Below, in pieces: positions 36,123 through 52,905 of a stretch of DNA of 64,000 bases. The position numbers and the translations under genes were made by a program. The first letter of the stretch is position 1, and each line of letters starts with the position of its first letter. The notes under the pieces are model-generated. The model worked only from the letters and a program-made list of their open reading frames with translations, was not told the DNA's origin and did no database searches. The DNA is taken from assembly GCF_024868665.1 (NCBI RefSeq), contig NC_079900.1, forward strand, positions 18,185,165-18,249,164, in the 5' to 3' direction. This DNA is from Triplophysa rosa. Taxonomy: Eukaryota > Chordata > Actinopteri > Cypriniformes > Nemacheilidae.

Positions 36123-38169
36123 GATTTTCCATACGCATTTGCACTGACACATTGGTTGCGCAATGTCGTAACAATCTGACATGCTTCTCTCACTGTCAGA
36201 GGCTGTTTTATTCATGCAATGGAACATTTCTCCCCCGCTCAACCCAAAACTGCAAAAGAACCTTGAACTTCCAATCCACTGTTGTGATTCAAACCTAAAC
36301 GCATGTTGGCTCCATGTGACACGTTCGTATGAAACACCCCGTCCTTAGCGTTCGCAGCGGCCCTGTGGTACTTCCCACGAAATAATCCCGTCAAACGTCG
36401 CCATCCCTAGCTCAGAAGGTAGCGTGAAAACGTGTGATGATAGTCAAATCCCAGAATCCCCGCGTGCATCCACACTGCATGATAATCTTTAGCATGACAT
36501 AGTCAGCCAAAGGCGAATTCTAAGAGAACTAAGCAAACAGAAATTCTCTGCCTCAATGTGCCTGAGCCCAAGGCATCTATCAGCGTTCAGAATGTTTTAC
36601 AACACTTTAACACCTCAAACCAAAAACGTTAGGAAGAGAACATCAAATATGTTTGCGATGAGGAACAGAACAGAAGGAACTGTCAGAGTGAAACAGAAAG
36701 TGCCAATGTGGCATGAAGGAATGGGACATTACAAGCATTGCAAATTAAACTATCTGTTATTAAACACAAGGTATAACATTCCCTCCTCGGGCAACGCTCT
36801 GTTGGTTAACTAATTATCATGCCACATTCATTTTCTGTGCCCTCAAGCGTTTGTTGAATTTACCCAAGGTGTACGGCGCACGTGTTTGGCTCTTTATAAC
36901 GCAGGTTTATTCCTACACGCAGATTTTGCGTGGGAATAATTCCTCAGGAACCGTGGCGTTGCAAACCCAAAGGCTGCTGGGATTGCTTCATTTACATTCC
37001 ACAGATTGCATCAGGAAATCAGAGAGATTTTCGACTTTTTTCTCGCCTGTTAATTGGGGACAGCATGCGCTGAAACAGATATGCGCTGACACGCAAGCGC
37101 AATAGCGGCATGGCACACGAGTCCCTCATTAGGGCGCATTAATGACTGCAACACATGCTTGACCATGGCCGTGATTTTCTATCAATCAGCAAACGCCGGC
37201 GTTGTCCTCCCTGTGACCGCAATATGGCGCACCCTCGCATTTTAGGGTTGCGGCAAACATTCCTTTCCACCCATCTGAGGACGCGTGTTTACAAAGCTTT
37301 GGTTTCTGAACGATTCTCAACCCAGCGAGCGCAGCCGCAGCGTGACGTTGATTAGAAGGCTTGTCAGAAATATGCTGGAGTGCCGCGTTTCTGCACAAAC
37401 TTGTATTCATTTAGTTCTGCCAAGTTATGCGGCGCTATATCTCTGCAGGAAAATCCAGCATGACATGAGGGTGAATTTTGCCCTTTTAAACGGAGGGTTA
37501 ATCTTTCTTTCTTTCCCACAGCAACCTCAATCTCGCTCTGGCCAGCACGCCTCTTGTGATCGTGGGCCGCCGCAGTAAATTAAATTAAATAAACCCATTA
37601 GTTACAGCAGTGCTACCTTCTCACCTCTGCCCAGATGCGCTTTCATGGTTTGTTGGCCTTTTAAAGTAACTAGAGGGCCAAGTGTAGGAGCTGTGATTGG
37701 AAAGTGACCTTGAAACAACAGAACCTAGGCTTATCTTCATTGTTGTTTTATCGGGATAATCAATTAAACGTTAAAAGGTGATCACATATTTTCAACACAG
37801 CAGCGATCCTGAGATTCAAATTGAAATAAAAACATACTCAAAAATGAGTTTCTCTTGAATTCATATAGATGGACAACTAAGAACAAAAACACTCCATTAC
37901 AGCAACACGCAGACACACGGAGATGCACGTATGCAGGGGAGCTTCTTATTTGATTTGTACTTTCCCTTTAATTCAGTCTGTCGCTGTAAATCATGAAAAC
38001 GTGTTTTAACCTTTTGAGATAAAAAGAAAGAGACTAAAACCTGAGCAGAATTTAAATGAGGATCAGCGGAAGACGAATGTAAAATACTCTGAACCATGAG
38101 AAATATGTAGAAAACATTTTTAGGCTAGTGGGTCATAATTTACAGTACAATGTTTGTTCATGGTTTCTC
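36123..38169. other. Unique intron; candidate conserved noncoding sequence at 36250-37580
   Basis: Over 1.3 kb without recognisable repeats, balanced composition and preserved CpGs (for example 36300-36470 and 37060-37350). Open frames on both strands up to 97 codons have no domain. Evidence is composition only. Confidence 0.3.
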
Positions 38170-38505
38170 TTAAAGGTGCTGTGTGTAATTTTTTGGAGGA
38201 TCTATTGACAGAAATGCAATATAATATAAATAACTATGTGTGCAGAGGTGTATGAAGACCTTACATAATAAAACGTTATGTTTTTATTACCTTAGAATGA
38301 GCTATTTCTATCTACATACACCGCGGTCCCCTTACATGGGTAATGCTCTACAGAGTGCATTCACGCTATCTCCTTCGACAAAAAAGCGACAACATGACGA
38401 CATATTAGTTCTGTGTCAGCCGCCGTAGTGCTTCGAAAGGGAGGGTGGAGTGAGCCGCAACCTCACTGCTAGATGTCGCTAAATTTCATAAACTGGACCT
38501 TTCAA
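38170..38505 (+). mobile_element. 'ttaaaggtgctgtgtgtaa' DNA transposon, short form
   Basis: Starts ttaaaggtgctgtgtgtaat, with ggatctattgacagaaatgc near the left end, and ends aactggacctttcaa. Related copies: 51935-52905 (long form) and about 58790-59078 (opposite orientation). Confidence 0.7.
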
Positions 38506-41500
38506 CCAAAAATGAAAATTCGTATTTCTTTCAAAGCCAATGGCAATTTTTTTTAATAGTTTCTTTTTGATAAACAGGTTGATAATGTTCGTGGTCACAA
38601 ACCTTTAAGCAAGACATGATTTAAATTAAAGTCCTTGTAAAGGCCAAATAACCTCAAGGGCACGTTCATCTTGCGTTATAAGTGATTGGTCATCATTTTA
38701 AAAATGTTTGTTCAATATACACCACAACACTAAGAGTCTATTACTAGTCCATCACAAAACAATCAAATCAACAACCCCCCAAATCTCAAATGCCAATTCC
38801 AAATGACCAAAACAATCACCTTCTGATACACCAATTAGCATAATCCTTTAAAGCATCTTTTTTCATTTCATCAGCTTAGTCCAGGTCTCAAAGGACGTCT
38901 GGCACATGTGGCAGCCGCTGTATAAAGCCATTGTGAGCTGTTGCGAGATGGCAGCCAGGTCTCATGCGCTGTTTGATTAATGGTGTGTGCATATAACCGA
39001 TGGCAGGCAACACGAAACCTCAACAGACTACGCTATGGGAAAAGTTCCAAAAAAGAAAACGCCTTCAAAGTCACAGAGGAAGTGTGTTTGTTTAAACAAT
39101 ACGATCACCAGAACTTCAGCCCGTTTTGTCACCGTCGGGATAGCGTTTCCGATATTCCATCCCTCCGTTGTTTCGCGCTGTGCTAAATTGAATCTGTCTG
39201 ATTACCTCATGGTGATTCTAGGCAGGAAAGAGAACATGAATAAGTAAACAGAAACTTCAAAGGCAATGGAACAATCATAGCAAATGAGATCCTGGAAGCC
39301 AATGAATGTGTTTGTCTTTGTTTGACAGTGACTCAGGGGTGTTAACAGGGGAATTAGCTCACACCTACGGAGTGTAAGCACATCTCAAGGCCATAATTGA
39401 ATTGAGCCTGTCACCGTCTTCTATCTGGGCTGCGTGTTGCAGGAACGGCGGGTGCGAGATCATGTCACCGATCATTCGCTCCCCTTCTGGTGTATTTGTA
39501 CACATCTGCTGGTTGTTAAAACAGTGGGAGAACCATTGTCTCCAATCCATCATTCCACCGTCCAACAGTTAACTCCACAATCCTCTATCTGTCACAGCCA
39601 TATGGCGTGTTACGATTTCTGTGTACCGTGTCAGAAGTCATAGGTAGATGCGGGTGAAGCCATGTGTCACTTTTCTAGCGACAAGTCAGATATTTTTATC
39701 CTCACACATATAAGAATCTGAAAAAAGGTTTTGATAAGGTAAACGTCAGGTCGGAGGGGCAAGTGTGAAACATGTTAGTAGCACGTTTGCCCTCATCGCG
39801 TCACCTGGACGTGTCAAAGGTCTCATGTGAACTGCACGGGCTTGTTTTTTTGTCTTGAGACTGTATCACTCACGGTAAGTGGGCTACTGCAGAAAACGCA
39901 GGGAGAAAATTGGAATTTTGACAAGTATGATTGACACGCCTATTTTTCCCAGAAAGTCGCGTTCAGAGACATTTTAAGATGGCTGTAAACTAGTGTTCCT
40001 TCTGACTGGAAACGACAATTCGGTAGAAAGTAAATAATCCCTGGATGAATTATTTTAGGCTCAAAATGATTTATTTTTATCCTTTATTTTTGGTACAGAA
40101 TAAATAATAGAACAGTTGATGCTAAAGGCCATTCCACGTTGAGTCCCAAATTTGCGTCCGAAATTTCTGCACGTTAAAAAATAAATACGACCTCACATTG
40201 TGTCAATCACATTTACACACTGCCTCCAATATGTTTGTCCGTCATGAAAAAATTAGGACTGGGTTCGATTTTCTGCGTTTTTCGCATCCGTAGCAAGCAT
40301 TTTGAGAGGCGTTTGGACAATTTAGAGACACCGTACAAACAAGCGCCAAATACGAAAAAACTCATACGAAAATTTCGGACTGTATATGCAAAGACCTTAA
40401 GACATTGTGGGGCACAAAAAAAGAAAATGTAACAAATCACTGTTTGCTATGTGGGAGGAGATCTGATCCAAGGATCTCCAACGACACACTCAAAACCGGG
40501 CAGAAGCTGTGCATTAATGGCAGATTGTGTACCGATGCCAATTTTTAATGCCCGCAAATTAAATTGCAAATTAAATTGACAAATTAGATTCATAGCGTAA
40601 GTGAATTAAACTTGAAATTGGATGACGGTCATCACTTTATAAACTCGGTTGCAGGATTCAGCCCAGCAGGCAGAGAGGGCAGCTGTCAGTGAGAGAAATG
40701 AGAAAGAAAAGACCAAGTCTAGAACACGCTTGGATTTTTCTTTCTCAGCCATCAAAGATGAAATGGTGTGATTTGCCGTATAACTCTGGTGCCACAAAAA
40801 GCATTGGGCTGGAGGACCCCAGAAGGCCGACCCCTGAGTAAATTCTGCAATATGAGCTCACTTTTCACCTTGATTCTTTAGGCAACACAGAACCTTTCCC
40901 ATAGTCGGAGGCACTGTGCGAATGCTCACGCCTTAATGCTCTTTGACTTTAAATCCCAGATGTAATTGAACTGTCAAGATTGCTGTCTGGGATTGTTTCC
41001 GGAGGGCCAGACAATATGCGCATGTGTATGCTTGCACCAAAAAGCAGAATACAGATTTCATACGATGTCTACATATCATCAATACGTCAAAACAAAGTAA
41101 TAGCAAGAGTCTATTTGTGGTTTTCTACCGTAGCGCATCAGTCAGCAGTGCGCATAGGCATCATTTATGGTGCCGAGCACTTTTTACATCAGCCGAGATT
41201 GTTTCCACTACTTTATCAAATGCCTGACGGCAGGGATGTATGTTATACAGAGGAAACATTTCCAATTGTTAGAGTTTTCATTTCCTCAGTGTGTAGTGAG
41301 AGATCTCATTTTTAATGTTTTAATGTGAATGTCACGAGTGGTGGAAAACGGCAATGTTTGCACGCTGTCACACGCACGCTCACTGTTTGTATAGCTGTTA
41401 CTCAGGTCAGCTATTCGTTCCCATGATATCACAAAATAAAATCCAAAACATGCCCCCGCTCCTGTTATACGTGCACTGACACGCAGCTGCAACTTTGCTT

Positions 41501-43049
41501 TGTTAAATATAAGCCATATTAGGATGATATTAAACATTACCACTAGACTTATAATTCATAATATCCAGCTGCTGATCGATGCATTTATCCACCGACTCTG
41601 AAATCCTACGCAGATGAATCAAGTTATGGAAAGTCACAATTTGAGCAGTTCATGGCAAATATCGGCACTAATACGCTGTTTAAACTTTTACCTAAATTAC
41701 ATACTTGTGGAAATGAACAAATGCCTCAGAATAATATGCAGTAGTGGCCTAAAGGGATTTCCAACTGTAGAAAACTGACATCTTTGCTTCTTATTCAAAT
41801 ATTTTATTGAAGATGGATTGCAATTTTGTTTGCATGTTGCATTGGTGTGTTTGAGGTGTAAACTGAAGCTCAGCCTTGAGAAGATTTGAAGGAGTGCACA
41901 CGTGCACATGACACGTGCACAGTATATAACATGTCTACAAAAATAGAGAGAGGATCAACAGATATTAATAATAGACATCTAAAGTCAATGTTTGATTTAT
42001 TTCCTGGAAATTATTTGTTGGTATGCATTTTTGTGTAATAAAGTAAAACCATATTCCCCGATACACTGTGGTTTGCCTTTTTGCCAAATAATCTTGTCTT
42101 GTCCATGTTGTACCATACACCTCATATTTCAATAACTTCATTTCACCTGAGGGGGCATTATAAGCAGATTTAGTACAAATATGCCCCCTTGGACATCATT
42201 TTTGGACATTACTTTAGATGTTGTCTTATATCCAAAACAGTAAAACACCTACAGTATATTTTTTTACCATATTATCTTTGATAACTTATTTCAGACGTTA
42301 CTCTTTCCACCACTTTCCAAAACGCTCATGTTCATACAGAAACACAGCAGCTATATCCCAGTACAGGCAGCACACAGTAATGGAGTCGGTGTAGCGGCAG
42401 AACGTTTGCACCAGGTCAAAAGATGACAGGCAGGAAGATAAACATGTGAAGTGGCAGGGTAGACGCTGCTGTAGTCACCGGCCTCTCTTGTGTTGGTGAA
42501 TTTAATTAAGTGGAAATAGAGGGAAGAGACAGACCTGACTGCAGCGGTCCACTCTCTCGACAGGCACAGGGGCATGCTGCTAATTAAAAAGTTTAATTCC
42601 ACCACTGCAGCGTTGGCATTCAAGGACCCAGAGGTGCGTCTTGGCGGAAGCTTATCAGGAGCAGGCAGATTGGGACATCCCAGGGAGGTGAGTGGACGTG
42701 GACTGCGCGGGGAGACGGCATCCAACTCGAGCTGGGAAGCAGCCCACCTCCCCTCTCACAGTTTCAAGCCAACAGTCAGGAGGAGAGAGTCTGGGTTGAA
42801 CTGCAGAGCGCCGTGCTGAGGCAGGGTAAACAAGGGATAAACGCTGGATTTGGGCTCTGTCCTGCTTCGCTCAGCAGTGGATCTGCATCTGCCACTCTCT
42901 CCTCCTGTCAGGGGCTCATGTCTCAGCTTCTGATGGAGAGAATCATCTCTGCATGCTGTTCACACTATTCACAAACCCACAGATGGTTCGCTGTATAATG
43001 TAGCGGAAGATTCCGGCTAAATACGGGAAACGTTAGTTCCTCCGTTTAT
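38506..43049. other. Unique intron with several candidate conserved noncoding stretches
   Basis: No clear transposons over 4.5 kb. Repeat-free balanced stretches at about 38880-39650, 40500-41550 and 42340-43000. Homeodomain-type sites appear, for example gtgaattaaac (40600) and gctaattaaa (42570). A small inverted pair gggggcat/atgccccc lies at 42152-42188. Open frames up to 124 codons (42351-42725 minus) have no domain. Confidence 0.3.
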
Positions 43050-43400
43050 TTTAAAGTTTACTCATGCTCCATACCTATATGATGTTCTTGTTTCTTTGGA
43101 TCACAAAGGGGGAGTTTCCCCATACCGTATAATGAAAGTGAATGGGGACTCTGGTAGTATGGCTTTAGAAAACGTGTTACATAAATGTACGAACTCTATG
43201 GACCATTTTTATGATGCCCATTATATTTTATTATGCTTTTTTTTGTCATCTTGGAGCTTGACAACCCTGTCCACTTTCAACTTTCATTATATGTTATATA
43301 TTAAAAATATATTTTGCACTCGACAGAATAAAAAGAACATCATACATAAAAACATGGAGAGGAGCAAATGAACATTTTCATTTGGGTGAACTGTCCCTTT
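43050..43400. mobile_element. Second-type cyprinid short DNA transposon
   Basis: Right end catttgggtgaactgtcccttt is intact; the left end is worn. Internal 'atgaaagtgaatggggac' and 'tcttggagcttgacaa' motifs are typical. A 91-codon frame at 43096-43371 is element sequence. Confidence 0.7.
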
Positions 43401-43401
43401 C

Positions 43402-43993
43402 AAGGGATAGTCCAACCAAAAATGAAAGTTCTGTCATCATTTACTCATTATCAAGTTATTCCAAACCTGTATTAATTTCTTTGTTCTGCTGAACACAAAT
43501 GAAGATATCTGAAAGAATGTCAGTAAACAAACAAATCTCATCTCCCATTTACTTCTATACACTCTTAAAAATAAAGGTGCTTAAAAGTTTCTTCACAGCG
43601 ATGCCATAGAAGAATCAATTTTGGTTCCACAAAAAACCATTCTGTCAAAGGTTCTTTAAAGAACCACCTCTCTCTCACCTTTTTTATAATCTAAAAACCT
43701 TTTTTCACCACAAAGAACCTTTTGTGAAACAGAAAGGTTCTTCAGATGTTAAAGGCTCTTTATGGAACCAAAAGGTTCTTCTCTGGCATCAAAGAACCTT
43801 TTGAAGCACCTTTTTAAAGAGTATAGTGGGGAAAATAAATAACATGGGAGTCAATGGGGCATGAGATCAGTTTGGTTACTGACATTCATCCAAATATCTC
43901 CCTTTGTGTTTAGCAGAACAAATAAATGTATACAGGTTTGGAACAATCTGAGGGTGAGTAAATTAATTCAATTTTTGGGGGAACTATCCCTTT
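43402..43993. mobile_element. Cyprinid short DNA transposon carrying a nested element
   Basis: Starts aagggatagtccaaccaaa and ends gggggaactatcccttt. The two halves (43402-43559 and 43823-43993) are separated by another short element at its palindrome centre. Confidence 0.8.
43560..43822. mobile_element. Nested short element with 'cactcttaaaaataaaggt' ends
   Basis: Left end cactcttaaaaataaaggtg and right end complement of cacctttttaaagagt. Flanked by TA on both sides, fitting a TA target. The body has repeated 'aaagaacctttt' and 'aaaggttctt' motifs in both orientations. Confidence 0.8.
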
Positions 43994-47724
<3,731 letters not shown>

Positions 47725-48060
47725 GTCTTGGCATCTTAGAAGAAAAACGGGAAAAGAAATAGCAAAGTCCGTGAAGTGACGCGCAAGGCACGTCCTCAGC
47801 CAAAACGAGATTTTGGAGTGCAGTTTTTGACACCGCCGTCCTTCACACCGCTGATTTGAAGTGGCAATTGGCGCAAACGATGGATCTTAATCCAGACGAG
47901 GAGGTGATGTTCAGTCACGGAGACATCCTCCCACTGGTGATCCACTAACTTTGAGCGCTGGAGAGTGAGCAGCCGCTGCATTAATATTCATTGACTGCTC
48001 TCAGTGGCTGAGAGTGCGGCTAGCAGTCGTAACGCCTCGTGTTGATTGGTAGACGTGATG

Positions 48061-49033
48061 CGCGCATCAGCCGTGGGCTCATCAAAAAACTGCAATAATA
48101 CTACACTAAGATCACACTGGTACACCCACTGGTTTCTACAACTCGTGCAATCATTTTTTTTTTACGGCGGGAGAAAATCATGTCATTTTACGCAGAGTAC
48201 GCACGAGTTAAAAAAAAAAAGATCGCCTAGGCTACATTTAAATGCACATCAAATAAAACACACATTGATTGTATTATTTTTTATTGAAAAAAAATATAAA
48301 TATATGACCCTCGTGATAAAATATGAATGAATTAATTATATATAAACAAAATATATTGCGTTTAAAATAAAATGTTTATGGACATTTTGATCCTTTTATT
48401 TAATGACCGCTTTTTCAAAGTTATCACATTATTCATATTGGAGTATCACGTCACATTCTGTATAACTCTCATTTACTATTCATGTACAAACTGTAAATAT
48501 TAATTTAGTGACAGCTTTATTTATCATTATTTTATGGTGGGGGTAATTGTCATGCAGAACACTGCGTGTAACGTTGGTGGAAGCAACAGTGGAGACTGCA
48601 GTAGTAAGAGGAATAATAATATCACTGCAGCTCATGGTTATAATTCTCTGATTCACAATTACATTACTGTTGTGATTTTGGTCTTTTACAGCAGCACTAA
48701 CTTCGGTTTATACAGAGAAGCTCATGTCTGCTCTCTACTGGCCTGAGAGATGCAGGACTCATTCACAGAAGTAAGGGTGTTGCTCCATGAGATGGACAGG
48801 TTACTTAATGCACATTACAGCACATTAATGCACACATTGCAGGCGTGACTGGGTAGATGAGGGATGATTGAGTGGGTGGGTGCAGGTATCTCTGGAATTC
48901 AGCCACATCCTTGTGCTGTCTACACTGAATTATTCAACAATGGAAATTTCTTTATCTATTTTCCAAAGAGGAAACACACTAAATGCCTCTAAAAAGAGAC
49001 ATTTAAACAACTCTCAAAAATGGTAACATGCTA
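48061..49033. other. Upstream flank of hs3st4
   Basis: AT-rich from 48230 to 48540 with homopolymer A and T runs. No gene or clear repeat. Confidence 0.4.
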
Positions 49034-49270
49034 CTATAGACCACTTCGCAAGATGTAAACATCGATCCAGAGGCACTTCCGGTTTCATTTTTATTTCTGT
49101 TATTTTAAATCTTACATGTATAATTAAATCTTAAATATATTTGTTTAACATTTTGATTTGGTTATAAATGTTCTGTTGGTTGTATTTTGTTCAAACGTTA
49201 ACTGAAACAGGAAGATCCTCTGTACCAGCGTTGAACCAACGTTTTTTACATCATCTGAAGGGGTCTATAA
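49034..49270. mobile_element. Short element with 'tatagacc' ends
   Basis: Left end ctatagaccacttcgcaag and right end complement of gaaggggtctata; internal inverted cttccggtttca / tgaaacaggaag. Resembles a dispersed cypriniform element. Confidence 0.55.
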
Positions 49271-50588
49271 GGAATTGTATTTTCACCAACACTAAAAATT
49301 ACTTTCATTGTAACCTAGGTTGATTCAATCACCTTAAATAATATATAACAAGATAAATATTAAATAATATTGTTGTATATGCATATTGTATTTAGTACAC
49401 AAAGTATTTACCTTATCAAACAGAGAATTTTTTAGGTATATAAATATTCATCTGGTCCATTTGGAAGCACAGGTGATAGACCTTGTTATTTACTGAATAT
49501 GTTGAATTAGACATATATCCTTTAGGGAAATAAACAGGTGACTTCAGAGTGAGCGAGGCGTCCTCTACCCTCAGAACATTCCATTCATCATATCCCTGAG
49601 GTTCTACACTGGAAATTGATGTTTAGCTTCCAGCTTTGAGCATCCGTTAAAATCTAACCATTTCATTTTCCTGATAAATTGGATTTCCTGCAGTAAGCAT
49701 CTTGTTATAGGTTGTTTGTTGGGGGGTTGTGAGCGCATCCAGTGAAGACCTGCACATATTTTAAACAGGTACGGTATGCTATCTAATAGGGTTTAAACTG
49801 CATGCATGTACTTTGCCGTCAAGTGTAATATGGCAGTTAAGAACCAAAACACCTGGCAGCCTTGCTGTACATTGAATGAAACAATGATCCTACATTGTGG
49901 AGAATGTCTGAACAAGGTTGAGCTGTAGCGTTTCAAGACTGTGACTCAGAGTGTTCGCCCTATATGACAGATGCTAACGATGGAGTTCTTCAGAGATTAC
50001 CAGCTTCACAATCATTCCATGTTCACTCCATTGAAAGAATATAACATGCCACCTTTTGCAACAGCTGGTTAACTTCATTGTGTTGTTTTCCCACACATAA
50101 CGCACACGACTATCTAGATGCAGGAACAACCGCATACTCTCCTCACCCTAATGTTGGAATCACCACCACAACCTGCAGACGTATTTGTCAATTCTTTGAT
50201 CACACGTTTTGATGCTTAATTTTGAAGTAGCTTTTTTAGAAAGCATCTGCCTGGAAGCTAAAAATAAATGTAATGCAGAGCTCACTGTAAAGGAAAAAGT
50301 AGTTTTTAAATATCCGTGGATTTTTAAGAGGCAGGCAGTTGGAGCCGGACTCAAAACTTCTGGCATCTAGGCCGAAGGGAAATCCTGTGAAATTTGCCAA
50401 AAATGCTTGAAAAAGACTTATAATTGTCTGAGCTCTGAGTGGGATATATAAAAAAAATTATAGACTTGGTCTTCAAAGATCAAATTCAAGACTGCTTTCA
50501 ACTGCCATTACAGCTAACATAAATATAATACAAATAACACATATGCATAACAGAACCAAAGGTAGCTTTTAGCAAAAATGCCACTGAA
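49271..50588. other. Unique flanking sequence
   Basis: Nothing recognised; minus frame 50160-50366 has no domain. Confidence 0.4.
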
Positions 50589-51150
50589 ACTGTCACGAAA
50601 GGTACGTGGAAGAACCCAAACGCAGGCAGGCGTGAAGGGGTTAACAAAACAAGACTTTAATAATTCAAAACAAAACACCCACAATGGGGAAAAAATGGAC
50701 ACGGAAACAAAACAAGGATACAAACAAAAGTCTTCCCACGATGGGACAAAACTAGAAAAATAACAAAACAAACTCACAACACAACGTCCAGGGGCAGGGA
50801 AAGGAAAACCAAAAAAGCAAACAAGACAAGGTCACTATAGGCACAGCAAACGACGATGTACACTTCACAGGCACATACAATCCACGAGCACAGGACAAAG
50901 AAACACGAGGACATCTTATAGGGAGGACAAACAGGGATAACGAGCGAGGGCAGGTGGGAAACATTAGACACAGAAGGAAAGCAATGCATGAAACGAGAGG
51001 GGCAGGGCCAATGACAAGACACTGGAGAGAACGCATGTTATTGTCAAAAGGACAACAATATGTTCCTCTCCACACATAACCAAAAGCTTTGTCATGACTC
51101 TGTCACAGGACCACGAAAAACATGACTAAGTGAGACAGAGCCATGACAGA
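50589..51150 (-). mobile_element. Dispersed element ending in 'tcatgacag', copy 2, opposite orientation
   Basis: Starts actgtcacgaaagg on plus with gaacccaaacgcaggcaggc close behind, the complement of the end of the copy at 31839-32273; right end ccatgacagaaactgtgac. Minus-strand frames to 107 codons (50752-51075) are element sequence. Confidence 0.6.
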
Positions 51151-51446
51151 AACTGTGACAAAATGTAATGGCAAACCATTACATCAATAAAAACACCCTA
51201 TTTATATTAGTTATACTGCATATTCTAGCCCTTTAGATATATTGCACAATTAGGTGTTGATGGGTACTTGGTTTATCTGGAGTAGAGTTGATTTGTAAAT
51301 AAAAATGCATTTGAGATGAAGTGGTAACACAGTAAGTTTTTCATATTAAATCAAAACATTATCTTGTGGAGATTTAAATGCATTGAAAATCTAATCCAAA
51401 AGACAAATATTCCTCCTAATGCAAACAAAAATTTCTGACCCAAAGG

Positions 51447-51897
51447 GAAACCTACTCAACCTTTTTGACTCTAAGGCCCCCTCATTTTATTCAACAATAT
51501 TCAAAAACCTCCCCCCACCCCCCTCACAAAGACTCAACATTTCTACCCAATAAAATATTTTAGAGCTTGACATTAATTCATTATAAAAATTGCCAAATAA
51601 TGACACATATCTTGGTTTTTTAATTTTGTTAATGTATTTACGATAACGGCAAATTCGCCCCTTTACCTTAATTCATTGCTCCAGGTCTACATCCCCACCG
51701 TCAGCATCGGTCTGAAAATGAGCGACGCCTTGTTGTTCCATCACAACGGGCCAAAATCGCTTGCAAAAACCTGCCAAATGAATAAATGTTAATGTAATGC
51801 AATGTAATTCAATGCTCATTTTGTCTCATTTTTAAATATTAGTCATCTTGAGCCCCCCCTTGGAAGTTAGCTGGGCCCCCCCTGTTGAGAACCATTG
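51447..51897. mobile_element. hAT element remnant
   Basis: Left end gaaacctactcaacc and right end complement caatggttctcaacag, the worn hAT ends of the 'CAGTGGTTCTCAAC' type. Flanking 8-mers cccaaagg (51439-51446) and ccctaagg (51898-51905) match at seven of eight. No transposase frame in 451 bp. Confidence 0.7.
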
Positions 51898-51934
51898 CCC
51901 TAAGGCAACCACTGCACACAGAACAAAAAACAAT

Positions 51935-52905
51935 TTAAAGGAACAATACGGCATTTTTAGGAGGATCTATTGACGGAAATGCAATATAATATACAAAACT
52001 ATTTCTTCAGAGGTGTATAAAGACCTTACGTAATGAACCATTATGTTTCTAATTCCTTAGAATAAGATGTTTATTTCTACATACAGAGCGGGCCTACATA
52101 CATTGAATTCGCCGCCATGATTTGTACAGCAGCCCTAAACGGACAAACAACTCTACAATGCACGTTTCCTCTTCCTCTCCGCTGCGGTATAGTGGTGAAA
52201 TGGATCGCGGGAAGATCCGTGATCCGTACGGATCGTGCTCTCCGGTGCGGAATGCATGTGACCCGCGGATTAACTGAAAGTTTATTCATCATTGAGTAAA
52301 AGAGTAAAACGCGCTCTCGCTCGCTCTCCAGTTTCAGCTCCAAGGCACTCTCGCTCTCTCTCTCAAGCATCTGGACGAGTACAATATTAAAGCGGTTCCA
52401 GATAAACAATGACACTCAAAACTGTTCCGTCACACAGCTAATATTACAACAACAACATATCTGTTAGTATGTTACTCACATACTGATCCGAATCAAAGCA
52501 ACCTCCTCGGGGGTGATTTTTAGACGATCTTTCTCTCCAACGACTCTCTGCTGGAAAGTATCTCCATAGATATCTGTGAGTATATCTGTTAAAAGCCTTA
52601 GTACCGCAGGTCCTAACGCGTCTCTGCTGGAAAGTCTTTATAATATTAACACAGGTCCTTGCTCCTGCATGACCTTTATCCTTCTTTTTAAACTTAAAAT
52701 CCACAAACCTTTTATTTTATGTAATAAATATGACATCGCTCTTTCTACAGTCTTTCTAATGGCCGCAAAATCTCTTCCCTGCGTCAACATGAGAACGACA
52801 TCTTTTTGTACTGCGGTGGCCACCGTCGTGTTTGGACTGAGCGATTCTTGGCAAATCTATAATACAACGCTAGTGGCCGCTGTTAATCAAAAACTGTGCC
52901 TTTAA
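51935..52905. mobile_element. 'ttaaagg...ctgtgcctttaa' DNA transposon, long form
   Basis: Bounded by TTAA on both sides. The first 150 bp match 38170-38505 (ggatctattgacggaaatgc), and the 3' end 'gccaccgtcgtg...ctgtgccttt' is the fuller form lost in that copy. Frames inside (52077-52415 minus, 52576-52905 plus) have no transposase motif. Confidence 0.65.

Noticed and set aside
50514..51075. Cysteine- and phenylalanine-rich minus-strand frames
   Set aside because: Same transposon family in the opposite orientation.
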